Source: MFD04580-c1 sp963702995
GTDB taxonomy: Bacteria; Planctomycetota; Phycisphaerae; Tepidisphaerales; Tepidisphaeraceae
Length of the DNA stretch: 64,000 nt
Direction: 5' to 3'
NCBI GenBank assembly: GCA_963702995.1
Contig: OY969783.1
Location: 3,162,001-3,226,000, forward strand
The notes under the pieces were generated by a model, which did not search any database, was not told the origin of the DNA, and worked only from the letters and a program-made list of their open reading frames with translations. Every line of letters begins with the position of its first letter. The stretch's first letter is position 1. This document shows positions 51,838 to 59,270 of this stretch, piece by piece. Both the position numbers and the translations under genes were made by a program.

Positions 51838-52580
51838 CCTTTCCGCTTATGACTAAGCAGCCACTCGTAGAGCTTGGGGTCGTTGTACGCCTGCACCCAC
51901 GAGTCATGGCCCGTGTTGGGATAGCGGGTGAACTGAACGTCGGTGCCGCCGGCCTTCTTGACCGCTTCGATCATCTCTTCGCTGCGCTTGATCGGCACGG
52001 TCGGGTCGTCCTCGCCGTGGAACGCCCAGACCGGCACCTTCGCCATCCGCTTCACGCGGCCGGGGTCGCCGCCGCCGCAGATGGGGGCAATCGCCGCGAA
52101 CAGGTCGGGGTAGCGGCTGGTCATGTCCCACGTCCCATACCCGCCCATGCTCAGGCCCGTCAGGTAGATCCGATCGGGGTCAACGCGGTACTTTGCCTGT
52201 ACGTCGTCCAGAAGCCCCTTCAGCACGACCGGCTCCCACCACCCCGTCTTGGGGCACTGCGGCGAAATGAGGATGAACGGGAACTCCTTCCCCTGCGCCA
52301 CCAGCTTCGGCGGCCCGTGCTTCTCCACGTCGCGCACGTTCGAGCCCCGCTCGCCGCTGCCGTGCAGGAACAGCACGAGCGGGAACTTCGTCTCCTTCTC
52401 CTTGTCGTAATCCTTCGGCAGATAAAGCAGGTAGTTGAGCCCCGCCTTCATCTCGAAAGTCTGCTCACTCTGCGCCGATTCCTTCGGCTTCGGGGCGTCG
52501 CCCGCCGGCGCCGTCGGCTCGGCCCTGGCGACCGTCGAGAACAGGAGCACGGCGAGGGAAAGAAGAGCCCATCGTTTCAT
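51834..52580 (-). CDS. Secreted alpha/beta-hydrolase (dienelactone-hydrolase/esterase-like)
   Basis: 248 residues from the ATG at 52580, preceded by GGAGG seven bases upstream; the longer frame to 52715 is not needed. Residues 1-20 are a signal peptide (MKRWALLSLAVLLFSTVARA). The hydrolase elements are in order: oxyanion region LVLFLHGSGERGSN, nucleophile elbow LTGLSMGGYGTWD (Ser), acid in FHGEDDPTVP (Asp), and catalytic His in PNTGHDSWVQAYND. The protein resembles the prolyl-oligopeptidase/PHB-depolymerase-like esterases that planctomycetes carry in large numbers, often acting on polysaccharide side-chain esters. Its stop overlaps the start of the beta-propeller gene by the ATGA tetranucleotide, making a two-gene operon. 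Substrate not determinable. Confidence 0.85.
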   Translation of the reverse strand: MKRWALLSLAVLLFSTVARAEPTAPAGDAPKPKESAQSEQTFEMKAGLNYLLYLPKDYDKEKETKFPLVLFLHGSGERGSNVRDVEKHGPPKLVAQGKEFPFILISPQCPKTGWWEPVVLKGLLDDVQAKYRVDPDRIYLTGLSMGGYGTWDMTSRYPDLFAAIAPICGGGDPGRVKRMAKVPVWAFHGEDDPTVPIKRSEEMIEAVKKAGGTDVQFTRYPNTGHDSWVQAYNDPKLYEWLLSHKRKG

Positions 52581-52768
52581 GGCATGCCTCCAAGGACGTT
52601 CGATTTGAAGCGGCGCGCCACAGGGGCGCGCGATCCGCGGTTGGCACTTATACCCTGCCGGAGGTGATTTTGGGCAACGCTTTGCTTTAGCGCCGCGGCC
52701 AGGGAAGTCATTCATCAGTGCCGGTTAGAGGCTCATGCCATCGAACCTGCGAGTGCCGATGTAGGCGT

Positions 52769-52928
52769 CCGCACGGGAGGCGATGATCGGCGCCCGTGGA
52801 GCGGCCGCGCAATCGCCTCCCGTGCGGATCTTCCGATTTGGAAGGGCGCGCTCCGTCCGGAAGGTCTGAACGGGAGCGGACGGATACGCGTCGTAACTAT
52901 GTCCTCAACCGACGCTCCCGTACAGACC
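52769..52928. repeat. Two inverted repeats in a 380-bp gene-poor stretch
   Basis: Between the esterase gene and the antitoxin there is no supported gene. Two stem-loops are present. CCGCACGGGAGGCGAT (52769-52784) is complementary to 52812-52827 over 16 bases. GGTCTGAACGGGAGCG (52863-52878) matches the complement of 52913-52928 at 15 of 16. Both contain ACGGGAG, and the 13-mer CGCACGGGAGGCG recurs at 59627-59639, so these look like members of a dispersed family. Confidence 0.7.
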
Positions 52929-52962
52929 CTGCACCGCAACTTTCAACCGAACGACCCACTCG

Positions 52963-53191
52963 TTAGGGCATGTACTCCGCAAAGTCTCGCAGGTGCTTGT
53001 CGTCGTCGGAAATGATCGTCAACATGCCTTTACCGCGACCGGGGACGGGGCGAACGTCGCTCCCCGGCTTCAATCACAATCCGAGCCAGAAACTTGTCAT
53101 CGCGCGTGATGATCACCTCTTCGCCGGGCGGCAGGTTGTCGATGATCTCCGCCAGGTGACCTTCCACTTGTTCAATTGGCATGGTCCGCAT
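52963..53191 (-). CDS. Phd/YefM-family antitoxin, apparently without toxin (one-base frameshift)
   Basis: 75 residues after skipping one G in the GGGG run at 53041-53044. The first part, MPIEQVEGHLAEIIDNLPPG then EEVIITRDDKFLARIV, is the DNA-binding half of Phd/YefM antitoxins. The corrected C-terminus, GKGMLTIISDDDKHLRDFAE then YMP, matches the toxin-binding tail I know from planctomycete and cyanobacterial members of this group, which strongly supports the shift. Without it the protein ends early at GERRSPRPRSR. Such antitoxins usually precede a PIN-domain or RelE-type toxin; downstream (52700-52960, minus strand) I find no such gene, so it is an orphan or a decayed pair. The start (53191, or the internal ATG at 53182) is uncertain as no ribosome-binding site is evident. 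Confidence 0.6.
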
Positions 53192-53318
53192 TTCGAATGA
53201 TGTCAGGGGTGGCGGATCGATGTTTCGGGAGTCCGAGGAAGCATCACGACACAACAAGGCATGGAAGGAAAAAAAGATGCACCCGGCCGTTCCCCTGAAC
53301 AACGCCGTTTTGCTTGCG

Positions 53319-53486
53319 TCAGATCCTGTGTTCGACAGTGATCGCGCCGCAGCTCTTGTTTCCGCAGCAGAAGAAGAGGATCTGTGCGGCCCGCGGTACA
53401 TCGACGGTGATGCCCAGCCACCGATCGTTGTAGAGGCTAGCGAGAAAGTAAGTCGTTTGTCCGCACACCGTACACCGCGGCTCCAT
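53319..53486 (-). CDS. Small zinc-ribbon protein
   Basis: A 55-residue frame: MEPRCTVCGQTTYF near the N-terminus and ILFFCCGNKSCGAI near the C-terminus, giving a CxxC knuckle and a CCxxxxC knuckle some 35 residues apart, the layout of a zinc ribbon. The frame has clean ends and is hydrophobic between the knuckles as expected for the beta-strands. No ribosome-binding site stands out. No family name can be given. It lies between the orphan antitoxin and a MITE copy. The larger open frames overlapping it on both strands look like shadows. Confidence 0.5.
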   Translation of the reverse strand: MEPRCTVCGQTTYFLASLYNDRWLGITVDVPRAAQILFFCCGNKSCGAITVEHRI

Positions 53487-53575
53487 CTGTCGTTGGACTG
53501 AGAACGGCCGGCCTCCAACCTGGTTCGAGGCATCAACGGCTGTCCTCAGCGGCCCCCCGAGCGGCGGCGTTGTAG

Positions 53576-53783
53576 CACTACAGCGCTGATTCTGCGATCA
53601 AGCCTTCCCGAATCAGAAAATCCGAAGCACGAAATCTCAAGGAACTTCAAACAAAGGCAAAGCGGAAATCGATACTCGCGATTGAATCCGGTTTCTTCTT
53701 TCCCGATTTCTCATTCCTTCGGATTTCGTGTTTCGGATTTCGACGTTCTTCTCGTGCTCCAGTGACCAAATAGCGCTGTAGTG
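53576..53783. mobile_element. MITE-like element, copy 1 (208 bp)
   Basis: Bounded by 12-bp terminal inverted repeats CACTACAGCGCT (53576-53587) and AGCGCTGTAGTG (53772-53783), with the 4-bp direct repeat GTAG on both outer sides (53572-53575 and 53784-53787) as a possible target duplication. The interior is non-coding and AT-richer, with AATCCGAAGCACGAAAT and its near-complement toward the other end, so the element can fold on itself. A second copy in opposite orientation is at 59675-59883. It has no transposase, so it would need one supplied in trans. Confidence 0.8.
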
Positions 53784-53831
53784 GTAGGCGTCCGCATCTT
53801 CGTCATCAACGGCTCTGCCGCTGTTGTTGAA

Positions 53832-54242
53832 TCAGTCGATCGCCTTCTGGGCCCTATCCGTCACCGGGAACAGCTCCACGTCCGTCGCGGGGAGAGCGTC
53901 TCCAAACAAATCGGCCCATTCTGGCGTCACTTCGCCGCGGTTGGCTAAGACGATCTGCATGCGCCAATCGCCAAGCGGCCGATACACAAATGTTTTCCAA
54001 CTCAGGGCACACCGCATGCAGTAGACCAGATGCAACGCGGAAAGGTCGCACGGAATGGTGAGGCGTGGGTCGGATAAGTCGAGGGTCAGGTACCCGACAA
54101 GAGGGGCCACACAATTCGGACATACGCCGCCGTCCAACACGACGCGGCCGCCGATCCGATGCCGGTACGGCCCACGCCCCGACCTGATGAACAGCCCGGG
54201 GAAAAGTTGTCGGGGCCTCCGTCCGACCATGGGTGGCCTCAT
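53832..54242 (-). CDS. Hypothetical protein with CPNC/CMRC zinc ribbon
   Basis: 136 residues from the ATG at 54242, chosen because it overlaps the murQ stop as ATGA; an ATG at 54230 is the alternative. The central region has GGVCPNCVAPLVGYLTLDLSD followed about 30 residues later by LVYCMRCALSW, a two-knuckle zinc ribbon in a strand-rich domain. The tail PEWADLFGDALPATDVELFP is acidic. I do not recognise the family. Coupling to murQ suggests shared expression with muropeptide recycling but says little about function. It ends 49 bases from MITE copy 1. Confidence 0.65.
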   Translation of the reverse strand: MRPPMVGRRPRQLFPGLFIRSGRGPYRHRIGGRVVLDGGVCPNCVAPLVGYLTLDLSDPRLTIPCDLSALHLVYCMRCALSWKTFVYRPLGDWRMQIVLANRGEVTPEWADLFGDALPATDVELFPVTDRAQKAID

Positions 54243-55141
54243 TCGAATCGAGCGACCGTCATCGCCTGTCGCAACGCGCCTCCACACGCCTGAAGGATCG
54301 ACGCCGCGGCGGCGGGATCGACGCCGCGTTTGTGCATGACGACCGCCAGCTTCACGTGGCCGTCGGCGCGGCGGAGGAGGGACTCGGCGTCGGCGGCCGC
54401 CAGGCCGGTCAAGGTAGCGACAATGCGCGCCCCCCGGTCCCAGAGCTTGGTGTTCGACGCCTTCAGGTCGACCATCAGGTTCTCGTAGACCTTCCCCAGC
54501 CGCACCATCACCAGCGTCGAGATCGTGTTGAGCACCAGCTTGGTCGCGGTGCCGGCCTTAAGGCGGGTTGAGCCCGTCAGCACTTCGGGGCCGGTCAGCG
54601 GGCGGATGTTCACGTCCACCGGCGGCTCGGATTCCACCGGTTGGACGCAGGAAAGGAAGATCGTGCCGGCCCCGCGTTCGCGGGCGCGGCGGAGGGCGCC
54701 GTGGACGAACGGCGTCGTCCCACCCGCGGCGATGCCCATGACGACGTCGGACGGGCCGACTTCTTTTTCATCTACGGCGGCCGCCCCGCCTTCGGGGCGA
54801 TCTTCGGCCCCTTCCTGGGCGCGGAACATGGCGGCCTCGCCGCCGGCGATGATGCCCTGGATCATCTCGGGGGGCGTGCGAAAGGTCGGCGGGCATTCGG
54901 CCGCGTCGAGCACGCCGAGGCGGCCGCTGGTCCCCGCACCGACGTAGATCAGCCGCCCCCCCGCCGCCAGGGCGGCCGCGACCCGTTCAACCGCCGCCGC
55001 GATCGCCGCCCCCTCGGCGCCCACCGCCGCCACGGCCGCCGCATCCTGCGCGTTCATCAACGCCACCGCCTCAGCCACCGGCATCGCATCCAGCGACATC
55101 GACTCGGAAAGACGAAGCTCGGTCAAAAGGTGAGAGCGCAT
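54239..55141 (-). CDS. murQ: N-acetylmuramic acid 6-phosphate etherase
   Basis: 300 residues, the normal length. MurQ removes lactate from MurNAc-6-phosphate to give GlcNAc-6-phosphate during recycling of cell-wall muropeptides. The SIS domain begins with LIYVGAGTSGRLGVLDAAE; Glu82 in AECPPTF and Glu113 in EGAEDRPEGG correspond to the two catalytic glutamates of the E. coli enzyme. VMGIAAGGTTPFVHGAL, LTGPEVLTGSTRLKAGTATK and KVYENLMVDLKASNTKL are all typical. The matching kinase gene anmK lies upstream on the same strand, separated by an inserted IS256 element; the two enzymes act in series. No good ribosome-binding site precedes the ATG (CCTTTCCCCC), and its original promoter or transcript has probably been altered by the IS. 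Confidence 0.95.
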   Translation of the reverse strand: MRSHLLTELRLSESMSLDAMPVAEAVALMNAQDAAAVAAVGAEGAAIAAAVERVAAALAAGGRLIYVGAGTSGRLGVLDAAECPPTFRTPPEMIQGIIAGGEAAMFRAQEGAEDRPEGGAAAVDEKEVGPSDVVMGIAAGGTTPFVHGALRRARERGAGTIFLSCVQPVESEPPVDVNIRPLTGPEVLTGSTRLKAGTATKLVLNTISTLVMVRLGKVYENLMVDLKASNTKLWDRGARIVATLTGLAAADAESLLRRADGHVKLAVVMHKRGVDPAAAASILQACGGALRQAMTVARFE

Positions 55142-55228
55142 GGGGGAAAGGATGAAGGATGAAGGTGAAGGATGAAAGGGAGGGAGGAGAGGAAAGTTCG
55201 GCAGGCAGCCGAGTGGATGGGGCGGAAT

Positions 55229-56624
55229 AGTAGTGCAACTTCTTTTCTGTAAATTCCTACCATCGTCCGTCGATCCACGCTTGGGCTGGCTGGTCCGGTG
55301 ACGAGCCGTAGGCGAGTTACCGGACCAGCCAGCCCAAGCCGCCGCAGGCTACACGCCCGCAGGATTGCTCGCACTCTGGTCCATGTTGAAGTACGCCTTG
55401 CCCTCCGTCTGCCACTGCTCATGCAACTCCAGCAGCAATGATCCGATCAGACGATCGCAACTCGCCTTGTTCGGGAACACGCCAACCACACGCGTCCGCT
55501 TCTTCAACTGCTTCATGATGTTCTCCAGAAGGTTCGTGCTCCGCAGCCGATGGCGGTGATGCTCCGGTAAGCCTTCCACCGCAAGGCAGTCCTCCAGCCC
55601 GCTCCGTAGCATCGCCGCAACCTCGGGCGACTGCTTCTCCCACCGGCACGCCATCTCCTCCCCTCGCAGCAGGCACTCGCTCTTGCTCTCGCCCGCGAAC
55701 ACAACCGCCAGCTCCGTGTTCAACTGCTTGAGCTTCTTGTACGACACCTTGCGGCCCATCTCACGCTTGTAATGCACCCGGCAACGCTGCCACACAACCC
55801 CCTGGAAATGACGCGCCATCGCCGCGCGGATCCCGCTGTGCGCGTCGCTTACCACCGCCTCCAGACCTCGCAAACCCCGGTCCTTCAGCGACCGGAACAC
55901 CTCGCCCCACGTCTGCTCGCTCTCGCTGTCGCACACACGCCAGTCCAATACTTCACGCCGCCCCGACGCTGTGAAACCCACCACCGTCAGCGCCGCCTGA
56001 CTCACCACCTTCCCGTCCACACGAACCTTCTCGTACCGCGCGTCGATCATCAGGTACTCCCAGGCCGTGTAGTCCAGCCGCCGCGAACGAAACGACGACA
56101 GCTTCTCGTCCAGCTCCATCGCCACACGGCTCACCGTCATCGACGACACGTCCAGACCGCACATCTCCTGCAGCACCTTCTGCACGTTCCGCGTGCTCAC
56201 CCCCTGGAAGTACATCTCGCCACACGCCACCAGCAACGCACGCTCGCTCCGCTGGAACCGCGCGAACATGCTCGGGTGGTACGGCTCGCAGCCCCGAACC
56301 TGCGGAACTGACAACTCCAACTCCCCAACTCGCGTCAACAGCGTACGGGCCTTGGTCCCGTTGCGGTAACCCCGACGACCAGACTCCCGAGCGTGACGAC
56401 CCGCTCCCACGTGCGCCGCCACCTCCTGGGCCATCCCCACCTCGATCACGGTCTTAAGCAACTGGGCCAGACCGTCCTTGTTAGAGAAAACCCCTTGCAG
56501 ACAATCCACGATCCCGTCGATATTCGTCTCAGCCACCGTCCGTCTCCTTGGTCAAATGTCCGGTAAACACTTGATCGAAGCGGACGGTGGCTCACTTAAT
56601 TTACAGATCGAAGGTTACACTCCC
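55229..56624 (-). mobile_element. IS256-family insertion sequence, 1,396 bp
   Basis: The element is flanked by the exact 8-bp direct repeat GGCGGAAT (55221-55228 and 56625-56632), the duplication length expected for IS256. The ends AGTAGTGCAACTTCTT... and, on the other strand, GGGAGTGTAACCTTCG... are imperfect inverted repeats sharing CTGTAAATT at the same distance from the edge. It encodes a full-length transposase and so looks recent and intact. It sits between anmK and murQ, inside an older GGATGAAGG/CCTTCATCC inverted repeat. Confidence 0.9.
55349..56536 (-). CDS. IS256-family (Mutator-type) transposase
   Basis: 395 residues, full length for the family. Catalytic DDE residues are visible: Asp165 in YLMIDARYEKVR, Asp231 in AVVSDAHSGIRAA and Glu338 in STNLLENIMKQLKKRTRVVG. 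The N-terminal DNA-binding part has GRRGYRNGTKARTLLTRVGE followed by ELSVPQVRG, as in other members. The C/H motif VVWQRCRVHYKR between the second Asp and Glu is also conserved. It would cut and rejoin the element ends by a copy-out mechanism through a circular intermediate. The open frame has no stop or shift, so it is probably active. It could in principle supply a transposase to related ends, but the MITEs in this window have different termini. Confidence 0.95.
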   Translation of the reverse strand: MAETNIDGIVDCLQGVFSNKDGLAQLLKTVIEVGMAQEVAAHVGAGRHARESGRRGYRNGTKARTLLTRVGELELSVPQVRGCEPYHPSMFARFQRSERALLVACGEMYFQGVSTRNVQKVLQEMCGLDVSSMTVSRVAMELDEKLSSFRSRRLDYTAWEYLMIDARYEKVRVDGKVVSQAALTVVGFTASGRREVLDWRVCDSESEQTWGEVFRSLKDRGLRGLEAVVSDAHSGIRAAMARHFQGVVWQRCRVHYKREMGRKVSYKKLKQLNTELAVVFAGESKSECLLRGEEMACRWEKQSPEVAAMLRSGLEDCLAVEGLPEHHRHRLRSTNLLENIMKQLKKRTRVVGVFPNKASCDRLIGSLLLELHEQWQTEGKAYFNMDQSASNPAGV

Positions 56625-56704
56625 GGCGGAATCTTCTCTCCGTCTTCCCTTCATCCTTCACCCTCAGCCTTCAGCCTTTGATTCCCCTCCTTCAGCCTTG
56701 GATT

Positions 56705-57886
56705 CTAATCCTTCAGCCTTCGCTTCCCCCACTCGGCGCCGAGGACGACGCTGGCCTTCGCCCCTGTGGCGGCGGGGACGTTGGAGGGGGTGCCGTCGAG
56801 CGTGGCGGCGCCGAGGAGGGCGAAGGCGACCGCTTCCTTGGCGGCCGACGGGATGCCGAGCGTATCGGTCAGCCGCACCGGCAGGTCCCCCAGCGGCTGG
56901 CGGAGTAGTTCCATGATCACCGGGTTTCGCGTGCCGCCGCCGCTGACGATCAGTTCGTCCGGGAACGGGTCGAACCGGCGGATCGCGTCGGCGATCGTTG
57001 TCGCCGTCAGCAGGCACGCGGTCTTCATCAGGTTCTCGAACGGGAACTTGCGGCCGATCTCGGCATACGCCGACCTAAAGATCTCGATCATCGCGGGGCC
57101 GTCGGTGCTCTTGGGCGCAGCCTTGACGAAGTACGCATTCGACAACATTAGCTCGATCAGCGGGAAAACCGGCGAGCCCCGCGCGGCGATCGCCCCGTCC
57201 AGGTCGTAGCCAACGCCATTGGGGTCGTACAGGCGCATCAGGTGGTCCGAGACGCAGTTCCCCGGCCCGGTGTCGAACGCGACCACTTGCCCGATCCCGC
57301 CGCCGCGCGGGAGGCAGGTGAGGTTGGCGATCCCGCCGATGTTCAGGAGGATGCGCGTCTTCAGCGGGTCCCGGAACAGGATGTAGTCGGCAAATGGGAC
57401 GAGGGGCGCCCCCTGACCGCCGGCCGCACAATCGGCCCGGCGAAAATCGCTGACGACCGGGCATCCCACCTCGGCCGCGATCAGGGAAGGGTCCAGGATC
57501 TGAAGAGTGTCAGGCGGGCTGTGGTGGAGCGTTTGGCCGTGGGCCGCGATCGCGGAGAGTTCCGCCGCAGTGCGACCCGCCGCGCAGAGCGCCTCGTTGA
57601 CGGCGGCCGCATAGACCAGCGAGATCTGCCGGGTCGCTCGGACGATCGCCGCGAGCTCGACGCCGCCGCCTTCTCGGAGGCGGAAGATCGATTGCCGCAA
57701 GGCCGCGTCGTGAGGGGTGTGATGGTGGGAGAGCAGTTCCGCGGACATTTCTAGCCCGCGGCCGCGAACGAGCACCAGCGCAACGTCCACGCCGTCGGCA
57801 CTGGTGCCGCTCATTGCTCCGGCGATGAGCCGGCCAGGCCCATCCGCTCCTCCGCCGATGGCTGTACTGACCACGGCGTCACCCAT
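56705..57886 (-). CDS. anmK: Anhydro-N-acetylmuramic acid kinase
   Basis: 393 residues from the ATG at 57886, close to the usual 370-390; the longer frame to 58006 adds an arginine-rich run unlike the family. AnmK hydrolyses and phosphorylates 1,6-anhydro-MurNAc, released by lytic transglycosylases, to MurNAc-6-phosphate for MurQ. The nucleotide-binding opening LIAGAMSGTSADGVDVALV, IAAHGQTLHHSPP, the substrate region ADYILFRDPLKTRILLNIGG then IANLT, and AFDTGPGNCVSD are all present. FPDELIVSGGGTRNPVIMEL completes the ASKHA fold. It is cytosolic. murQ is the next native gene on the strand, now displaced by an IS256 insertion between them. The nearby intergenic DNA carries CCTTCAGCC repeats. 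Confidence 0.93.
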   Translation of the reverse strand: MGDAVVSTAIGGGADGPGRLIAGAMSGTSADGVDVALVLVRGRGLEMSAELLSHHHTPHDAALRQSIFRLREGGGVELAAIVRATRQISLVYAAAVNEALCAAGRTAAELSAIAAHGQTLHHSPPDTLQILDPSLIAAEVGCPVVSDFRRADCAAGGQGAPLVPFADYILFRDPLKTRILLNIGGIANLTCLPRGGGIGQVVAFDTGPGNCVSDHLMRLYDPNGVGYDLDGAIAARGSPVFPLIELMLSNAYFVKAAPKSTDGPAMIEIFRSAYAEIGRKFPFENLMKTACLLTATTIADAIRRFDPFPDELIVSGGGTRNPVIMELLRQPLGDLPVRLTDTLGIPSAAKEAVAFALLGAATLDGTPSNVPAATGAKASVVLGAEWGKRRLKD

Positions 57887-58259
57887 GCCCCCACTGTAGC
57901 GTCCGGGCGACCCGGTTGAAACCGTCGGACGGCGGCGCATCGGGCGGCGGCGCATCGGACGGCGCCGAACCGCGGGAAGCGGTGCGGCCGGCGCGGGCCG
58001 CTTCACGAGCGTGGCGCGCTCGGCGGAGTCAAGCGAGAACGCGGAGCATCAGGAGAAGGCGGGAAGGCGTTGACGATCCGATTTTCCGATTGGCCCGTTT
58101 GTTACGGCTGAGGCAGGCTTGAGGGCTCGTTCAGGGTGATCCGGCCGCAAAGGGGGGGGGTACGGATGAGAGGCGGTTCCCTGCCGGGCAATGGCGAGTA
58201 TAATCGGCCTGTCGGTCGCCCGTGGTGAGCGGGCCTCAACCTTTGCCGTGGAGCACCTT
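57887..58259. other. Intergenic region between divergent anmK and clpS
   Basis: 373 bases. It includes a GCGCATCGG-type short repetition (57935-57965) and a run of nine or more G near 58148. I see no gene. The clpS ribosome-binding site GGAG is at 58250-58253. Promoters for both genes should lie here but I cannot place boxes. Confidence 0.4.
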
Positions 58260-58655
58260 ATGTCTGATTCAACGAAACCCACAGAGGCCGGCAAGGACGG
58301 CGCGCCGCCGGAAGGGGCAAAGGAGCCCACCGAAGCGGGCGGCCAAAGCGGGTCAACCGCGACCGCCAAGCCGAAGCGCGGCGCGAAGAAGGCGCCGAAG
58401 AAGCGCCCCCCGGGCATGCTGCCGCCGTGGAAAGTCCTGCTCCACAATGACGACAAGAATGAGATCACCTACGTCCGAGCGACCATCGTCGAGTTGACGC
58501 CCCTGAACCAGCAGGATGCCGAGCAGCGGACCGACGAAGCCCATCGCAACGGTGTCTCCCTTCTCCTGGTCACCCACAGGGAGCGAGCCGAGCTTTACAA
58601 GGACCAGTTCGAGAGCAAAAAGCTGGTCGTCACGATTGAGCCGGCTGACAAGTAA
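58260..58655 (+). CDS. clpS: ATP-dependent Clp protease adaptor ClpS
   Basis: 131 residues from the ATG at 58260, with GGAG seven bases upstream. The first 55 residues are a charged, Lys/Pro/Ala-rich extension (KPKRGAKKAPKKRPPG) that looks disordered; such tails deliver substrates to ClpA/C. The folded core begins WKVLLHNDDKNEITYV, where Asn-Asp-Asp lines the N-degron pocket, and continues to DEAHRNGVSLLLVTHRERAE, in which the His is the other pocket residue. EQFESKK-type ending DQFESKKLVVTIEPAD is also typical. It selects proteins with Leu, Phe, Trp or Tyr at the N-terminus for the Clp protease. The convergent neighbour is aat, which creates such N-degrons. Confidence 0.9.
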   Translation: MSDSTKPTEAGKDGAPPEGAKEPTEAGGQSGSTATAKPKRGAKKAPKKRPPGMLPPWKVLLHNDDKNEITYVRATIVELTPLNQQDAEQRTDEAHRNGVSLLLVTHRERAELYKDQFESKKLVVTIEPADK

Positions 58656-58670
58656 GGTCCGTCGAAAAGG

Positions 58671-59270
58671 TCAAACGAAGCTGCATGGTTTAGCGATCGC
58701 GACTTTCAACCGCTCCAGATACTCGGCGGCCGGTATGTCGATGCACCCGAACCGGCGCAGATGCTTCGTCGTCGCCTGGGTGTCGAGCAGCAGGTAACCC
58801 CTCCGCCGGAGTCGCTCAACCAGGTGTACAAGCGCGACTTTGCTTGCGTCGGTTCGCCGGTGGAACATGCTCTCGCCGAAGAACGCGCCGCCGAGGCTCA
58901 CACCGTACAGCCCGCCCGCAAGCTCCCCCTCGCGCCACGCTTCCACACTGTGCGCGTGACCCGCCTCGTGAAGGCCCACGTACGCGGTCACGAGTTCGTC
59001 ATTGATCCACGTCCCGTTCTCGCGCACCCCCATGCAGCCTCGGATCGTCTCGGCGAACTTTGAATTAATTCGAACCTCGAATTTCCCCTGGCGGACGGTC
59101 TGCCGAAGCGTCCCCGGGACGTGAAACGCCTCGGGCGGGCTCAGCGGGATGATGCCACGCGGGTCGGCGGTGTAAAACCGCAGCTTCCCATCCGAATCCG
59201 CCATCGGCAAGACCCCGCGTGCGTAGGCGGAGAGCAACATGTCCGGGTTGAGGAGGGGCATCGGCCGCAT
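58671..59270 (-). CDS. aat: Leucyl/phenylalanyl-tRNA--protein transferase
   Basis: 199 residues from the ATG at 59270 (or 59261); the frame to 59405 adds an arginine-rich stretch unlike the family. Aat transfers Leu or Phe from tRNA to proteins starting with Lys or Arg (or Met in some species), making ClpS substrates. Conserved features: LLSAYARGVLPM and YTADPRGIIPL near the start, FAETIRGCMGV, GTWINDELVTAYVGLHEAGH, SVEAWREGELAGGLYGVSLG and GAFFGESMFHRRTDASKVAL. The last 25 residues (HLRRFGCIDIPAAEYLERL) are also typical. It lies tail to tail with clpS, 15 bases apart, so the two N-degron genes are neighbours but not an operon. Confidence 0.93.
   Translation of the reverse strand: MRPMPLLNPDMLLSAYARGVLPMADSDGKLRFYTADPRGIIPLSPPEAFHVPGTLRQTVRQGKFEVRINSKFAETIRGCMGVRENGTWINDELVTAYVGLHEAGHAHSVEAWREGELAGGLYGVSLGGAFFGESMFHRRTDASKVALVHLVERLRRRGYLLLDTQATTKHLRRFGCIDIPAAEYLERLKVAIAKPCSFV

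Noticed and set aside
53181..53501. 106-codon plus-strand frame
   Set aside because: It is opposite the zinc-ribbon gene, and the minus-strand reading has cysteine knuckles and clean ends.
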